A program made the translations under genes and the position numbers. Of a stretch of 64,000 nt of DNA, positions 45,338 through 55,954 are shown piece by piece (within the stretch, counting starts at the first letter, position 1; every line of letters starts with the position of its first letter). Under the pieces are notes generated by a model that searched no databases, was not told the origin of the DNA, and saw nothing but the letters and a program-made list of their open reading frames with translations. The DNA is from Dactylonectria macrodidyma (Eukaryota; Ascomycota; Sordariomycetes; Hypocreales; Nectriaceae), in contig JAGMUV010000020.1 in assembly GCA_020744425.1 (NCBI GenBank), positions 62,001 through 126,000 on the forward strand, in the 5' to 3' direction.

Positions 45338-46135
45338 TTACCGTGTATCTACTACTCTTTTTCTAAGGTAAGGGCAAAAGAACTTGCGTGCTGCAACTTT
45401 CATGATCTTGTTACCCAGCCGTCTTCTCCTAGCTTTGTACTCCGCCGAGTCGTTGACATGCGGAAATGGCACGTTAGGGACTTCCTTTCCCAGAAAACGA
45501 CAAAGAGGTTCCCATCCATCAGACAACTTGAATTCAAGGAGCTGCTCACTTGGGACAGCCCCTCGCACGTATTTGTTGTGTCTTGCATATGCCGGCTTCA
45601 AATACTTGAGAACATCGTTTGAAGAATCAGACCTGGGCCAGCCCTGCTGCATCCTGAAGCACACAGGCCCACTCGCGTATCCCGTGAAATTTGACAATTT
45701 GGTCACAAAGGCTCTGTATCTGGGGCTCTCTGAGGCTTGGACGACAGGGACGACGCTCTTGTACCACGTTTCGATGTCGCGCTCCACAAGAATAACCTTG
45801 GCGTCTGGATAGGCGGGGATCAGGGATTCGGCGTAGTGAGAGGCGATGTCTGACACAGCATCGTATTCACCAAAGAGCTCGTCCCACTCAGCTCGCGAAA
45901 AGGGCGTGCCTCGATATGTCGAGAGGTTAGGAAACGTAGCGTCGTTGGCCCGGTCAAAGGTAGGACACTGCCACTGAAGATTGTCGGACTCGCACGCTTC
46001 CCAGCCGTGGTGCACGCTGGAGTATCCCAAGATCCGGAGAGCCTTCATTAAGGACGCTGTTCCAGTTCGAGCTGCCCCCAAGCAAAGTAGCGGTGGTGTT
46101 GGACTCGACTTCGGCGGCTCTGTCAGCGTTGTCAT
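45338..46135 (-). CDS. Sulfotransferase-like P-loop protein
   Basis: A single-exon 265-residue gene with no break. GAARTGTASLMKAL near residue 20 is the 5'-phosphosulfate-binding P-loop of the fungal Sulfotransfer_4-type family. Further family features are SVHHGWEAC, the DAVSDIASHYAESLIPAYPDAKVILVERDIETWY core, and LCRFLGKEVPNVPFPHVND near the C terminus. A basic C-terminal tail follows. In well-studied sulfotransferases these regions bind PAPS. In this fungal family the acceptor is mostly unknown and some members may not transfer sulfate. The gene converges on the BVMO relic. Confidence 0.75.
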   Translation of the reverse strand: MTTLTEPPKSSPTPPLLCLGAARTGTASLMKALRILGYSSVHHGWEACESDNLQWQCPTFDRANDATFPNLSTYRGTPFSRAEWDELFGEYDAVSDIASHYAESLIPAYPDAKVILVERDIETWYKSVVPVVQASESPRYRAFVTKLSNFTGYASGPVCFRMQQGWPRSDSSNDVLKYLKPAYARHNKYVRGAVPSEQLLEFKLSDGWEPLCRFLGKEVPNVPFPHVNDSAEYKARRRRLGNKIMKVAARKFFCPYLRKRVVDTR

Positions 46136-47016
46136 CCCATTGTGAAGAATTGTCTTATTTGAGGTAGCAAACTCGCCACACTTTCGTCCTTGTCCATAGT
46201 CATTGGAGATGCCGAGTGTTGCGCCACTGTTTTCTTGGAGCTTAACATGAACCTAAAGAAGGTTGGAAATGACGAGTTTAAATGCTTTCAGCTCCGCTTA
46301 TGCGGAATCTCCAAAACCGTGGTACAGTAAGCACTAAGCGAAAACTCCAGCCAACAAGCAGTGAGGGTGGATTGTACAGGATCGTACATCCTACTGTGAC
46401 GGCATGAAGCCACCGGATTGGTGAGGCTGACATGGCCTTAATTAGCGAGCGACTTGTCGGATGTACCCCTGCTCCATTTTGTCACTAGCTAAGACTTTTC
46501 TATCGGCGTTTCATAGTAACACAAGCTCACCCTGACACTAGTCATACTGTACTTTGTACTCGGAAGGACAGCCGACCTAGCGGGGCTGCTTTGTCACACC
46601 CCGGGTATTGTTTGCTTTCCTCAACCAACTTCAAGTACCTAAATATTGAACCACCCTAGGCCGTGCAATAAAGAGAGGACCAACACAGTAGCACTTAACT
46701 GAGAATCAATTAGCCTGTCCAGGGTAGGAAAGATTGTGTAGACTATGAGGCGAATTGGGGCGGAAAGGTCTGTATTTTCCGGGGTAACGGAACTGCTGCA
46801 GCTGGGCTAAACAAAAGTCAACTGGAAGTTGTCACTACCTTATCCCGGCTCCTGGGGCCGGCAAGTAATATATTCATCAAGATATAAGCTTCCTAGTTCT
46901 CATGAGGTGGAAATGCTTGATCTTGGGCAACTGTGGAAGCGTTGGGTTTAAGAAATGCTTAAAATACGAAGAAAACTGTGTTTTTTTGACTTCGTGATAG
47001 CAGCAACTCGCCCTTG
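46136..47016. other. Intergenic region upstream of the transporter fragment
   Basis: No coding signal, although the N-terminal half of an AAAP transporter would be expected here on the plus strand. It seems to be deleted rather than hidden in another frame. Confidence 0.45.
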
Positions 47017-47784
47017 ATGGAGCGGACAGCCAACTTAGAAGAAGTCGGTTTTATATTTGCCTTGGGTGGCACGCCGCTCTTCTTTCCTATCGCAGCCGCA
47101 ATGCGCGATATTCGTCTTTATAACCGAACCTTGATAGCATGTCAAGCTATCGTAACTGGCACGTGTGTTTTCATTGGCTGTGTTGTTTACGAGTTTTGTG
47201 GCTCTTATGTTGCATCACCTGCCCTTGGCTCCGCAGGCTCGACGATAAAGAAAGCCGGTTACGCAATTGCCCTTCTAGAGTTACTTGTGACCACGACTCT
47301 AGTGGTTCATGTGAGTTCATAAAACTATAGAGGGCCCTTTTGCGTCCGTGCTGATGTCTCCTGTTAGGTTATTAGCAAGCATGTCTTTGTCCGAATCTTA
47401 CGAAACTCGAAACATCTCGTAGCTAATATGCTTACCCATTGGGCTAGTTGGCTTGGTTGCACATTTGGCGTATCGGGACTGGCTTATATCATTGCTAGTG
47501 CTGTTCCTAACTTTGGTGGACTTGTTGCTCTTGTGGTAACCCTTTTTGGAACTTTGATGGCATTCCAGCCGATGGGCTGTATGTGGCTGCATGACAACTG
47601 GGGTACTGGAAAGGGAGACAGGACACTCAAATGGGCTTTTGGAGTCTGTTGGGCTTCTTTTGTTGCTCTTGCGGGCATGTTTTTGATGGTTGCTGATTCA
47701 TACGGTGCTATCAAGGGTCTCATTGAGTCAAGTAAAGTAGAGACCTCAGCTGGGCTTTGGTCGTGCGCGGATGGCTCGAACTAA
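47017..47784 (+). pseudogene. AAAP-family amino acid transporter, C-terminal half only
   Basis: Exons 47017-47310 and 47368-47784 (intron 47311-47367) give an open frame of 236 residues. It matches the second half of fungal amino acid/auxin permease (AAAP) proteins. ANLEEVGFIFALGGTPLFFPIAAAMRD corresponds to the conserved mid-protein helix, then YVASPALGSAG, and VISKHVFVRILRNSKHL at the usual loop. Four to five further membrane helices follow. Typical members have about 11 helices and about 450 residues, so roughly the first half is missing. The remaining part has no stops. It is either a 5'-truncated pseudogene or, less likely, a short divergent protein. Confidence 0.65.
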
Positions 47785-48740
47785 TCTTAATTTATAGTAT
47801 ATACTAGAGCTTAGAAGTTTACTCTATGTTACGGTTTGGTCCCCTTCAATAGCGTTGTAAGGCTCTATATCCAGTTGTGAGCATCGCAGTAATTGCTAAA
47901 GAGCGATCGTAGCCCAATATTTTGCCCCATGTGTTGCGAACTTCACGGCTGCATCAAATGTGCAGTCGCCCCCCACTCCTGAAGTGTGAGCAGAACCTAG
48001 TTCCTCGCGACCGCACCGTTGGGATAACCTATAAAACACTTTCATTTGCAATTTCATAGACCTCAGCTCACCAGCTGTCAACAATGCTTCTTTAGAACAA
48101 TAAGCCTCACGCGCGTTACTTATCTATCAAGAGACATGGCGTCTTCGCTAACATAAAACTAGTACGTACTAGTTCGTCCCTTAGAAAACACAATCGTCAT
48201 ACGTAGGATATGATTAAATCAAACCAAATTAATCTGGCTGAACTGAAACAACTGATCAAGGGCATACACTGGTGGTTTGTTTGAGGATGACCTTTGAATT
48301 CTGCTTATCTGTGGCCTGATATCGGACTTTTCGTGGATCTCTTGTGATGAAGCTGTAATCTTGTGAATGTCTTCGACGCCGACATTTAATATCTGGTCAA
48401 GCAACACTAACAAGCCTTTCTACCTACCATTTTGGCTCCAATATTAGAGCCTATGTCCTCAGGTGACATTTTTAGGACGCAAATGATTCATAGATGCTTC
48501 ACGATACGGGACTAACGGTAGCTTCCGATGATGTACAGCCATAACGTAACGTCGCTCATATCCCCTTCGTGGCACCTCATGACCCAACGCTATGAAGTTA
48601 CGAGACGACTTCGTTTGGTTTGAAGGTATCGTACATGGTGAATCGTACCTTCTCAAACAAGTCCGCTTTATGGATTCGCGACAACATGGCATGCACCCCC
48701 CCACCTGCAATATCTCCCTTTCATTTTTCTCGCGGTCCAC
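47785..48740. other. Convergent 3' region
   Basis: Lies between the AAAP fragment (+) and the peroxidase gene (-). Only short open frames without motifs; nothing recognised. Confidence 0.45.
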
Positions 48741-49806
48741 TCATTCCTTTCCTTGATATGAGATTCGGGAATCGAGTACTATGTGAACATCTTGGTACTC
48801 ATCAAGCGACTCTTGCGCGACACGCGATTCAGTGACTAGCTGGCTAGCTGATCTGATGGCTGCCGTCACCTTGAGGACATCCTTGAGTTCCACGAAGCCT
48901 GACCTTTTCTCCCAGCCCAACTCAATAGGTAGGCGTTCGTTGACTTCGAAGTAGTCAGTTCACATCTTGTTATAGTTATTAGAAGCAATAATTTACCGAA
49001 AAAGTACTCAACGAAAGCTCTGTCGACCGTCATGTTCTCGATGTCACCAAATGCGATTATCGGCGCCCCGACCTCGCCCTCACTAAAGTTCTCTGTTGAC
49101 GAAGTAAAGGTATACGTAGGATTGAAGGCCTTGGAGGTAACCTGGCGAGCAAGCTTACTAACAGCTAGCATTTTAGCGGTGAGCAATGGTTCAACCCAGT
49201 ACTTGCGCGTTTCATCGAAGACGGTCTGGTTGAAGACATGGTTGTTTCCAAAGTAAGCGTCGACACGACTGGAAAATGGGTTAGAAGCTCCTTAAATGAC
49301 GACGTGTGAGGCACATCAAAATGCGAGTATAGCATCGAAAGACCTACCTCAGGCTTGCATCATGCTCAAGAATGTTGTGTCGGTTTAGATGATCACTGTT
49401 TTCACTGTCAGCGTAATCTTTCTCGATGGGGCACTAGGGATAGCATCATACAGGGTGAAAGCGGTGGCTCCAGGCTCTGGATTGACGAAGATAGCTTGGT
49501 CGAACATGACGTCGGTGAGGGCTGAATCAAAATTCAGCGCACGGGCTAGAGCCTGTCTCAAAACCTCACGAGTGATGTCTCTCCCATTGTGCGGAAGATA
49601 GCCGTGGTTGGACAACGTGTTCAACATCGGGCATGGCCCCCTGACTGATTCGTGTAGACATTACGTCAATCATACGTCTACTTCAAGGAGAGAGCGTCCC
49701 TACCGTCATCCGGCGTAGGGGGGTGCCATCCCGGAATACCCGTTTCGCTGTCGACCAAGTGGCTCCAGCTAAGGATAAGTGTCGAAATAAGTAGAACAGA
49801 TTTCAT
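48741..49806 (-). CDS. Secreted heme-thiolate (chloro)peroxidase, short UPO/CPO class
   Basis: Secreted heme-thiolate peroxidase of the chloroperoxidase/unspecific peroxygenase family, which uses H2O2 to halogenate or oxygenate substrates. Five exons: 49806-49704, 49644-49452, 49404-49348, 49268-48997 and 48943-48741. The sum of 828 nt gives 275 uninterrupted residues. MKSVLLISTLILSWSHLVDS is a signal peptide. RGPCPMLNTLSNHGYLPHNG contains the PCP heme-ligand Cys. The second motif is EHD in HNILEHDASL, and a later Glu is expected within ENFSEGEVGAP. PCP-EHD-E is the short-class pattern and differs from the EGD-R of long UPOs. PTYTFTSSTENFS and NNHVFNQTV hold N-glycosylation sequons. The 3' end carries NERLPIELGWEKR, conserved at the C terminus. 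Its substrate is unknown. Confidence 0.85.
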
Positions 49807-51250
49807 GATGGTATCTGATTGTAAGATTGCTGATGCGCGAAAGAGGATTCAAATCAATGTTGAGGAGGATCACATGTATCCAAAGATAAAATAATCAGGT
49901 TGTGTGTGACAATGAACAATGTCCGACGCATCAAATGGTTCCCGGAGGGGGCGGCACAAAAGAATACGCAAATACGCGTAACCGGACAACTAGACTTACT
50001 AACATCCGAATACGTCTCCTGGAAATACGCGTATAGGTGTAGGTCCGTTTTGAGAGCCACCTTCCCAAACAACCCACAGTGCGATCATGACCCCCATGCT
50101 TTCCCTACGTCCATCTTAGCGGCCTGGACTCCAAGAGCTCGGTCAATGTCATGACCACAACTCGTTACGTACTATCCCAGATGTTAGTGACAGAATTGTG
50201 AACTTAGCACGTGATCCCTCGCAGCGAGCGGATTTAGGAAGGAGGTGTATAGCCCGTCAAGTTCTGGAGAAGATACCAAGCTAGGTGTGCATTATCCAAT
50301 GCGCCTCTCGCAATCGCTTTTAAACTCGTTTCCGCGATAGCATTGGTCGCTCGTCACTTTGGTGAAGAGCTTACCACTAATACGGCGATCTTTGGCGGCG
50401 AACCTCACCAGGCCATGCCTATTTGCTCAAGTTTAGCAACAAGTTCAGCGATACTTCGTCGCACGGGTCTTCTGGAGCGACTCTGAGCAATTTTGGCTTT
50501 CCGCCGTGATCAACAAGTCTCCAAGGAATGTATATGGCATTGAAACCATAAGCTGCAGGACGAACACCCAGGATATGCCATGCACGTCCTTGCACAAGAT
50601 GATAAATGTATCGATGTGGATTAAGCCCAATTCTGGATGCGCCGACTTGAAATTCCAGTGATCAGGCTTGCGTGCTTGCTCAGTGAATATGATAGAGTAT
50701 CATAAAAAAGTTATAAGCCTGTACCATTTGAGAGCCTATTCTTCAGTGTAGTACTAATTTGAGATGTCTATTGTGTATTTCAGCCCGAACTCATCTTCAG
50801 GCTGTACTTCTCGTGTAAGCTGGAATCAAATGATAGGGATCGTGGGGCAAACAGAAAGTACGTCTCCAGGAGAGTACAGCCATCTTTGCCGTTATTCGGG
50901 GGATGAGAGTCTACCGGAGGATTGATCCGATGATGGAAATGGCTTATGATCCAGCGCGAAATCGGCTCCGAGCGGCATGGTTGTTCCTGGGTCGCTAGCG
51001 AATTAGTCTTTTCAAGGTTAACTATACCGGTAGTCTATTCAAGCCACACTATCAGGCGGTCGCCTCGAAGCAAATAGTAATACAAATTAAACCATGTCGA
51101 AAATTTGTCTTCTTAGAGTACACCCTATGATATTTAACACGAGCAATCCATAACCCTTAAAGCCTGAAATACGTCATAGCCTATTTTTGCCCCCGATGCT
51201 TTTCATCTCGAGACGTACGATTGTACAGAAGACCATGTCCCACACTTCAT
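49807..51250. other. Intergenic region
   Basis: About 1.4 kb with no recognised gene. The part next to 49806 is the peroxidase promoter. No repeat or RNA gene seen. Confidence 0.45.
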
Positions 51251-51276
51251 TTCAATCCACTCTCACTGAGCACACG

Positions 51277-52065
51277 TCATAGAACGACTTCCCATGCAGT
51301 TGTGCATTCGGAATTGCTTCCCCTGGACACTGGCGGTGAGTTGAAATTGGTGTTTGTCCCAATGGTCGACTCACTACATTTGTCCGCAGTGTCATGGGTC
51401 CATACCTTTTGAGCAGATTTGCATCTTGTCAAGAGCCGTTCGCATATCTCCAAGCACTCAATTAGCTCTTTATAGGGGAGAGTGAGGGATTTTTTCTCAG
51501 GCATGAAAGGTATCATCTTTAGTCCGATGGGTTGCTCAATGTCCACCCACTTTGACTTTAGTGAACCCTCTGATACGTACAAGTAATTCTTCGCTTGCCA
51601 ACTGCTGCAGCCTTTTCGAAAATACTATGGATACCATCTTGATGATACCAAAAGTCTTTCTCAGATAGGAATTCCATAGGACATTTCGGATGAGGACAAG
51701 AAATAGCCTTCAGGCCTCGCTGGCGGATGAGATGCGCTGAAAAGCATGGAGCAATGTGGCGCTTCCAAGCATCTTGGTCGGACCATTAGCGCATTCTCTC
51801 TTCCGCCACAAGATCTGTTCGCCCTAGATGAACAGGGCAGTATTCGGCATATGCAACCGCGCGGCGGTAAGTGACCGGGTAACAGCGGACGGGGATTGCC
51901 AGTTTCTTAGTATGGTCCTCGCAGTGAGCCATCTAGGAAGTTTCGCCTTTCAGCCAAGTGCTGCATAGGAAGCAAAACCTGGCGTATCCCACCTTCTTAT
52001 TGTGGTATTTTTCTAAGCACCGATAGGCGTGCCACCACCGGTCCTTCTTGAGTACTCTGATATGT
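51277..52065 (-). pseudogene. C2H2 zinc-finger protein gene with two in-frame stops
   Basis: Continuous coding similarity on the minus strand from about 52065: DRWWHAYRCLEKYHNKK, then a first finger-like FCFLCSTWL..MAHCEDH, then ERMR-x-WSDQDAWKRHIAPC, then a clear C2H2 finger CPHPKC-x12-H-x4-H near 51670 (CPMEFLSEKDFWYHQDGIH). This finger arrangement is common in fungal C2H2 proteins. TAG at 51933-51935 lies after KGETS and TAA at 51786-51788 lies between RMR and WSDQD, where relatives usually have Gln (RMRQW). The downstream open frame 51582-51277 is in the right position for the C terminus but shows no family signal. DNA-binding or regulatory function is inferred from the fingers. Confidence 0.6.
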
Positions 52066-52132
52066 ATCAGTAAACAGTAGTCATGGCGTTATAATAGACA
52101 GCTTTCTCACTTTAAAATACACAACAACCTTA

Positions 52133-54431
52133 CTAATGCTCAAATCCTACTCCTAGTCCACCGTTGAGATCCCTAAAATCACCCCTCAGGACCTCGACGC
52201 CATCTCTCTTGACTTCTTCCACTAGGTCCTTGATCTTGGACGCAATCTTGACCGGCTGAAATCCAAAATATTCGTATGCCGTCTCCGATGGAAGGCTCTT
52301 TCCAAAGCGTCTCATTGACACCGACGCATCGGCATAGCGCTCCCATCCATTAGCAGCGTATACTTCAATAACCACAGTAGGCTTCCCAGAACGAGATTTC
52401 AGCACCGACTGCTTATAGTCTCGTGATTGCTGCTCAAAGAGCCTTGGGCAGGGGAAGGATATGACTCGCGACTCGATGCCATGCTCATTGAGAAGTACAT
52501 CTCTGGCCTGCATCGTGAAGCCCATCTCAGAGCCGACTCCAATCAAGGTCACATCAAAGTCGTTGCCGTCAGCCTCGACAAAGACATACGCTCCCATTCT
52601 GACGCCTTCACGCAAGGAGTGTTGCGGGTACTGTGGCAAGCTTTGCCGGGAGAGAGAAATGATGGTGGGCGTCTCGGTGGCTTGAATGGCGGCAATGAAT
52701 GCGCCCGCCACCTCTTCAGAATCGCAAGGACGGATGTAGAGGGTGTTTGGCATAGCACGGTAGAGCGCTGGCAGGGCGATCGGCTGGTGAGTCGGTCCAT
52801 CCTCGCCAGTACCGATGCTATCGTGGGTGGCAATGTGGATCTGCTGGAGGCCTTGGAGCGCGGCCATACGAACGGCTGGAGCGGCATAGAGATAAAACAT
52901 GAAGAAAGAACTCGTCATTGGAATGAATGTTCCTTTACTGAAAGCAGCAAGGCCGTTGGAAATGGCACACATGGCATGTTCGCGGATACCATAATGGATA
53001 TATCGGCCGCTGTAGTTTCAGTTGAGACCACATGCGGTTCTGAGATCAGGCTACTTTCACATTAGTACTCTGTATTGGGTCAAAAAGGTCATGGCTTTTT
53101 CGCTCACAGATTGGAAGTCAATCTTGTTGTTGAAGGCCACATGGCACGATGGGGTGAGATCGGCGGTACCGACTAAGAAGCTCTTAACTCTCCCCCCAAG
53201 GAGGTTTGTCACGATACCCGCCGACTTTCGCGATGCAGTAGGCTCAGTTGGAAGCTGCTTCTTGCTGGGAATACACTTGGTTCAGTCCTCAGGCATCTTT
53301 CCAGCCACCCGGAGGCTAAATTCGGTCCCCAGGACGGGGTTTTCCTTGTTATATCTTTGCAAGGTCGCCAGCCATTCCGCCTCATAGGCCTCACCGCGAT
53401 CGGAGACGTCCGCGAAGAAGTCGTAAACATCCTGAGAGATGTGGAAATGCTCATCAGGGTTCAGGCCGAATGATTGTTTGATGTTTGCCACATCTTCAAC
53501 TCCGAGAGCGGCTCCGTGCGTCTTCGCATCCCCAGCCTTGGTCGATCCAAAGCCGATTGTTGTGCGAATGTTAATGAAGGTAGGCTTTTCGCTTGTTCGG
53601 GCGGTCATGAGGGCGTCTGTGATAGCTGAGATGTATATGTTAGAAGACACAATGCAAACCCAGAAGACTACAGGGCAGGGGTTTTTAGGTGATTGAGGCC
53701 TACCAACAATGTTTGAGTCTCCATCAAGCACATCCAACACATTCCACCCAGTAGCCCGCATCTTTGCGTTGATATCTTCTGTGTTGGCAACATCAGCCGT
53801 GCCATCACAAGTGATTGAGTTATTATCGTAAATGATGCAGAGGTTGTTCAGCTTCCAGTGGCCAGCAAGGGAAACTGCTTCAAGCCCAACGCCTTCTTGG
53901 AGGCAGGCATCGCCGATCATGCACCATGTCATGTTATTCACTAACTCATATCCAGGTTTGTTATAGGTCGCAGCTAGATTTTTAGTTGCCATGGCAAGGC
54001 CGACAGCGTTAGCAACGCCTTAACCGAGGGGACCAGTCGTGACCTCGACGCCCTCGTTTTCGATTTCTGGGTGACCAGGACAAAGGGAATCAGTTTTTGT
54101 TGAGTAGTAGGATTTCAGCTGCTCGAGAGACATGCTCTTGACACCAACGAGATGCATGAAGAGATACTGCCATAAGCAGCCATGTCCTATCATGATTCAT
54201 TTTGGTCAGCTGAGAATCATCTGATGGCCATCGAAACTAATGTAGAGTACCATTGAACTGCTGGCAGATGTCTGCGGTGAAGGTGCGAAAAACCTTCAAC
54301 ACTCTGTCGTGCTTTTCCGAGCTGTCGAATGTAAGGGTGACAACTACAGGAGTGCCACTGCCATTGATGGAGAGAAGCTTAGAGGGCATCTTCTCGGCAG
54401 CCGCCTCGTAGCTTTCCAGCGTGGGAGCCAT
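52133..54431 (-). pseudogene. DHAS-type transketolase with deletion and stop codons
   Basis: Thiamine-diphosphate enzyme closest in pattern to fungal dihydroxyacetone-synthase-like transketolases, which move a two-carbon ketol unit. Preserved parts: LKSYYSTKTDSLCPGHPEIENEG, the TPP motif MIGDACLQEGVGLEAVSLAGH with IYDNNS, and the pyrimidine domain YIHYGIREHAM with HDSIGTGEDGPTHQP (catalytic Glu and His). NTLYIRPCDSEEV leads to the C-terminal domain ending at 52133. Defects: the N-terminal exon CQQFNG runs to GHGCLWQYLFMH with about 45 residues missing, including the usual GHPG..NRDRF part. In-frame stops are TAA 54019-54021 (Gln of GPLGQG), TGA 53282-53284 (Trp of PEDW) and TGA 53016-53018 (before NYSGRYIHYG). 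It starts 514 bp from, and diverges from, the aldolase gene. Confidence 0.82.
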
Positions 54432-54945
54432 TGTATTATGATCAGTGCGACTTGTTACGTTAACAATAGTTATAATGAGAAACGGCTTTGGTGACAACAG
54501 GTTGTGGCTCGCATTGGCGGCTGGGTATCAAGAGCGAGCTGGTATACTTATACTTCGACATTCCCTGAAGTTCATTATATGTCTAAGATGGAATACAGGC
54601 GTTTGGCTCTGATGATAATCGCAGCTGATCGAGTTCGAGACGAGTCGTGCGTGGCTTAGCTCAATCCCCAGTTCCCCGCGGGGCTCCAGAACCATGGTAG
54701 TCAACGGAGGGGCGCCAAGTTAGTACTCGGCGCTTCCGTGTGGTTGTGTGGAGTGAGGTGGGTGAAATACCTCGCTTCGAGGCCATCATGGCCTCGTCTC
54801 GAGGTCACTTATCTACTGGGGGGCCAAATGAGTGCCCGCACTGCACAAGCCAGGCATGTTCGACTGCCGTATCTGTTATATCAGAAATCGCTGATGTCTC
54901 GTAATGTCTCACCCAGTCGATTCCATGCTTAGAAGCGAATGCAAA
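54432..54945. promoter_or_regulatory. Divergent promoter of the DHAS-like and aldolase genes
   Basis: A 514-bp region between two divergent sugar-phosphate-metabolism genes. No CCGACGG copy was seen. GC-rich palindrome-like CCCCGCGGGGC lies near 54674-54684. Shared control is suggested by arrangement only. Confidence 0.4.
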
Positions 54946-55954
54946 ATGAGTTCCTGGTTGGATATTCAGAAGCAGAACCGAACCCTTCAGATCCTTCGAT
55001 CAGCAACCGAGGGCAATTACGGCATATTGGCCGTCATTTGGTGAGCACTCCGTCGAATCCAAATTGTTACTGAATCCAGAGCAGTTTCCTCACATGTAAT
55101 TACACGCTACCTCTAGCTACAACATCGAGCACCTAACAGCCCTCGTCCGTGCTGCCGAAGCCAAACGATCGCCCCTTATCCTTCTACTCTTCCCATCAAC
55201 AGTAAGCAACTCCCAACATTAGTATGGGCCGCAGCAGCGGTAGTCAAGTCGACAAGTGTCCCGCTCTCATTGCATCTAGACCATGCACAAGATGCGGCGC
55301 AAATCCGAGAGATCTCCGCAACCTTACCCTTTGACTCAATCATGGTAGACATGAGCCACTACAATCACACTGAAAACCTGGCCAAGACGAAGGTGTTGAC
55401 GAAGATTTGCCATGACCACGGAATTGCTGTTGAGGCTGAGAGCGGGCGTATTAATGGTGGAGAAGAAGGCATTGCGGACACAGCGTCCCTTGAAGGTGAG
55501 CAAGCGGAAACCGCATAGACGGGGATTGATTGTAGATGTCGGTAACTGATAAATTGCGTCAGCACTCTTTACAACCCCCGAAGAGGTCGACGATTTCCTC
55601 GCTGCGGAGGTCGACCTGCTCGCGCCTAGCATAGGGAATATTCACGGCGACTACGGCCCAGCCGGTCCCCAACTTGATTTCAACCGGTTGTCCGAGGTGC
55701 ACAACCAAATAAACAGTCGTGTGATTATGGCGCTCCACGGCACGAACGACCCTACGCCTAATATTCTACAGTGCTGCATTCAGAGTGGGGCGATCAAGTT
55801 GAATATCAATAAGCTCATCTTGGAAAGTTGGAATATTTATGTGAGAGAACATGCCCATGAGCCGCTTATGCAACTGATGGATAATGGCATGGATGTGCTG
55901 CAAGCCGAAGTTGAGCGCTGGATGGATATTTGTGGAAGCAGTGGGAAAGGGTAG
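54946..55954 (+). pseudogene. Class II fructose-bisphosphate-aldolase-like gene with one-base frameshift
   Basis: Zn-dependent class II ketose-bisphosphate aldolase family. Exons 54946-55040, 55117-55495 and 55563-55954 sum to 866 nt, one short of a multiple of three. The break lies near 55200: LLLFPS is in one frame and KQLPTLVWAAAAVVKST in the next. A 21-nt GTAAGC..TAG stretch there is too short for an intron and does not restore the frame. The metal and substrate motifs are otherwise complete: LHLDHAQD (Zn-His), DSIMVDMSHY, AVEAESGRI, the IGNIHGDYGP His, and LHGTNDPTP, followed by AIKLNINK. The N terminus matches relatives of tagatose/fructose-bisphosphate aldolase. A sequencing error would make it an intact 288-residue enzyme, so confirmation is needed before calling it dead. 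Confidence 0.75.

Noticed and set aside
6070..53284. TGA read as Trp (alternative code), since three of the TGA stops fall at conserved Trp positions
   Set aside because: TAA and TAG stops occur in the same genes, TGG is used normally for Trp throughout, and clear genes end at TGA.
55204..55224. 21-nt intron in the aldolase
   Set aside because: Too short, and removing it leaves the frame uncorrected.
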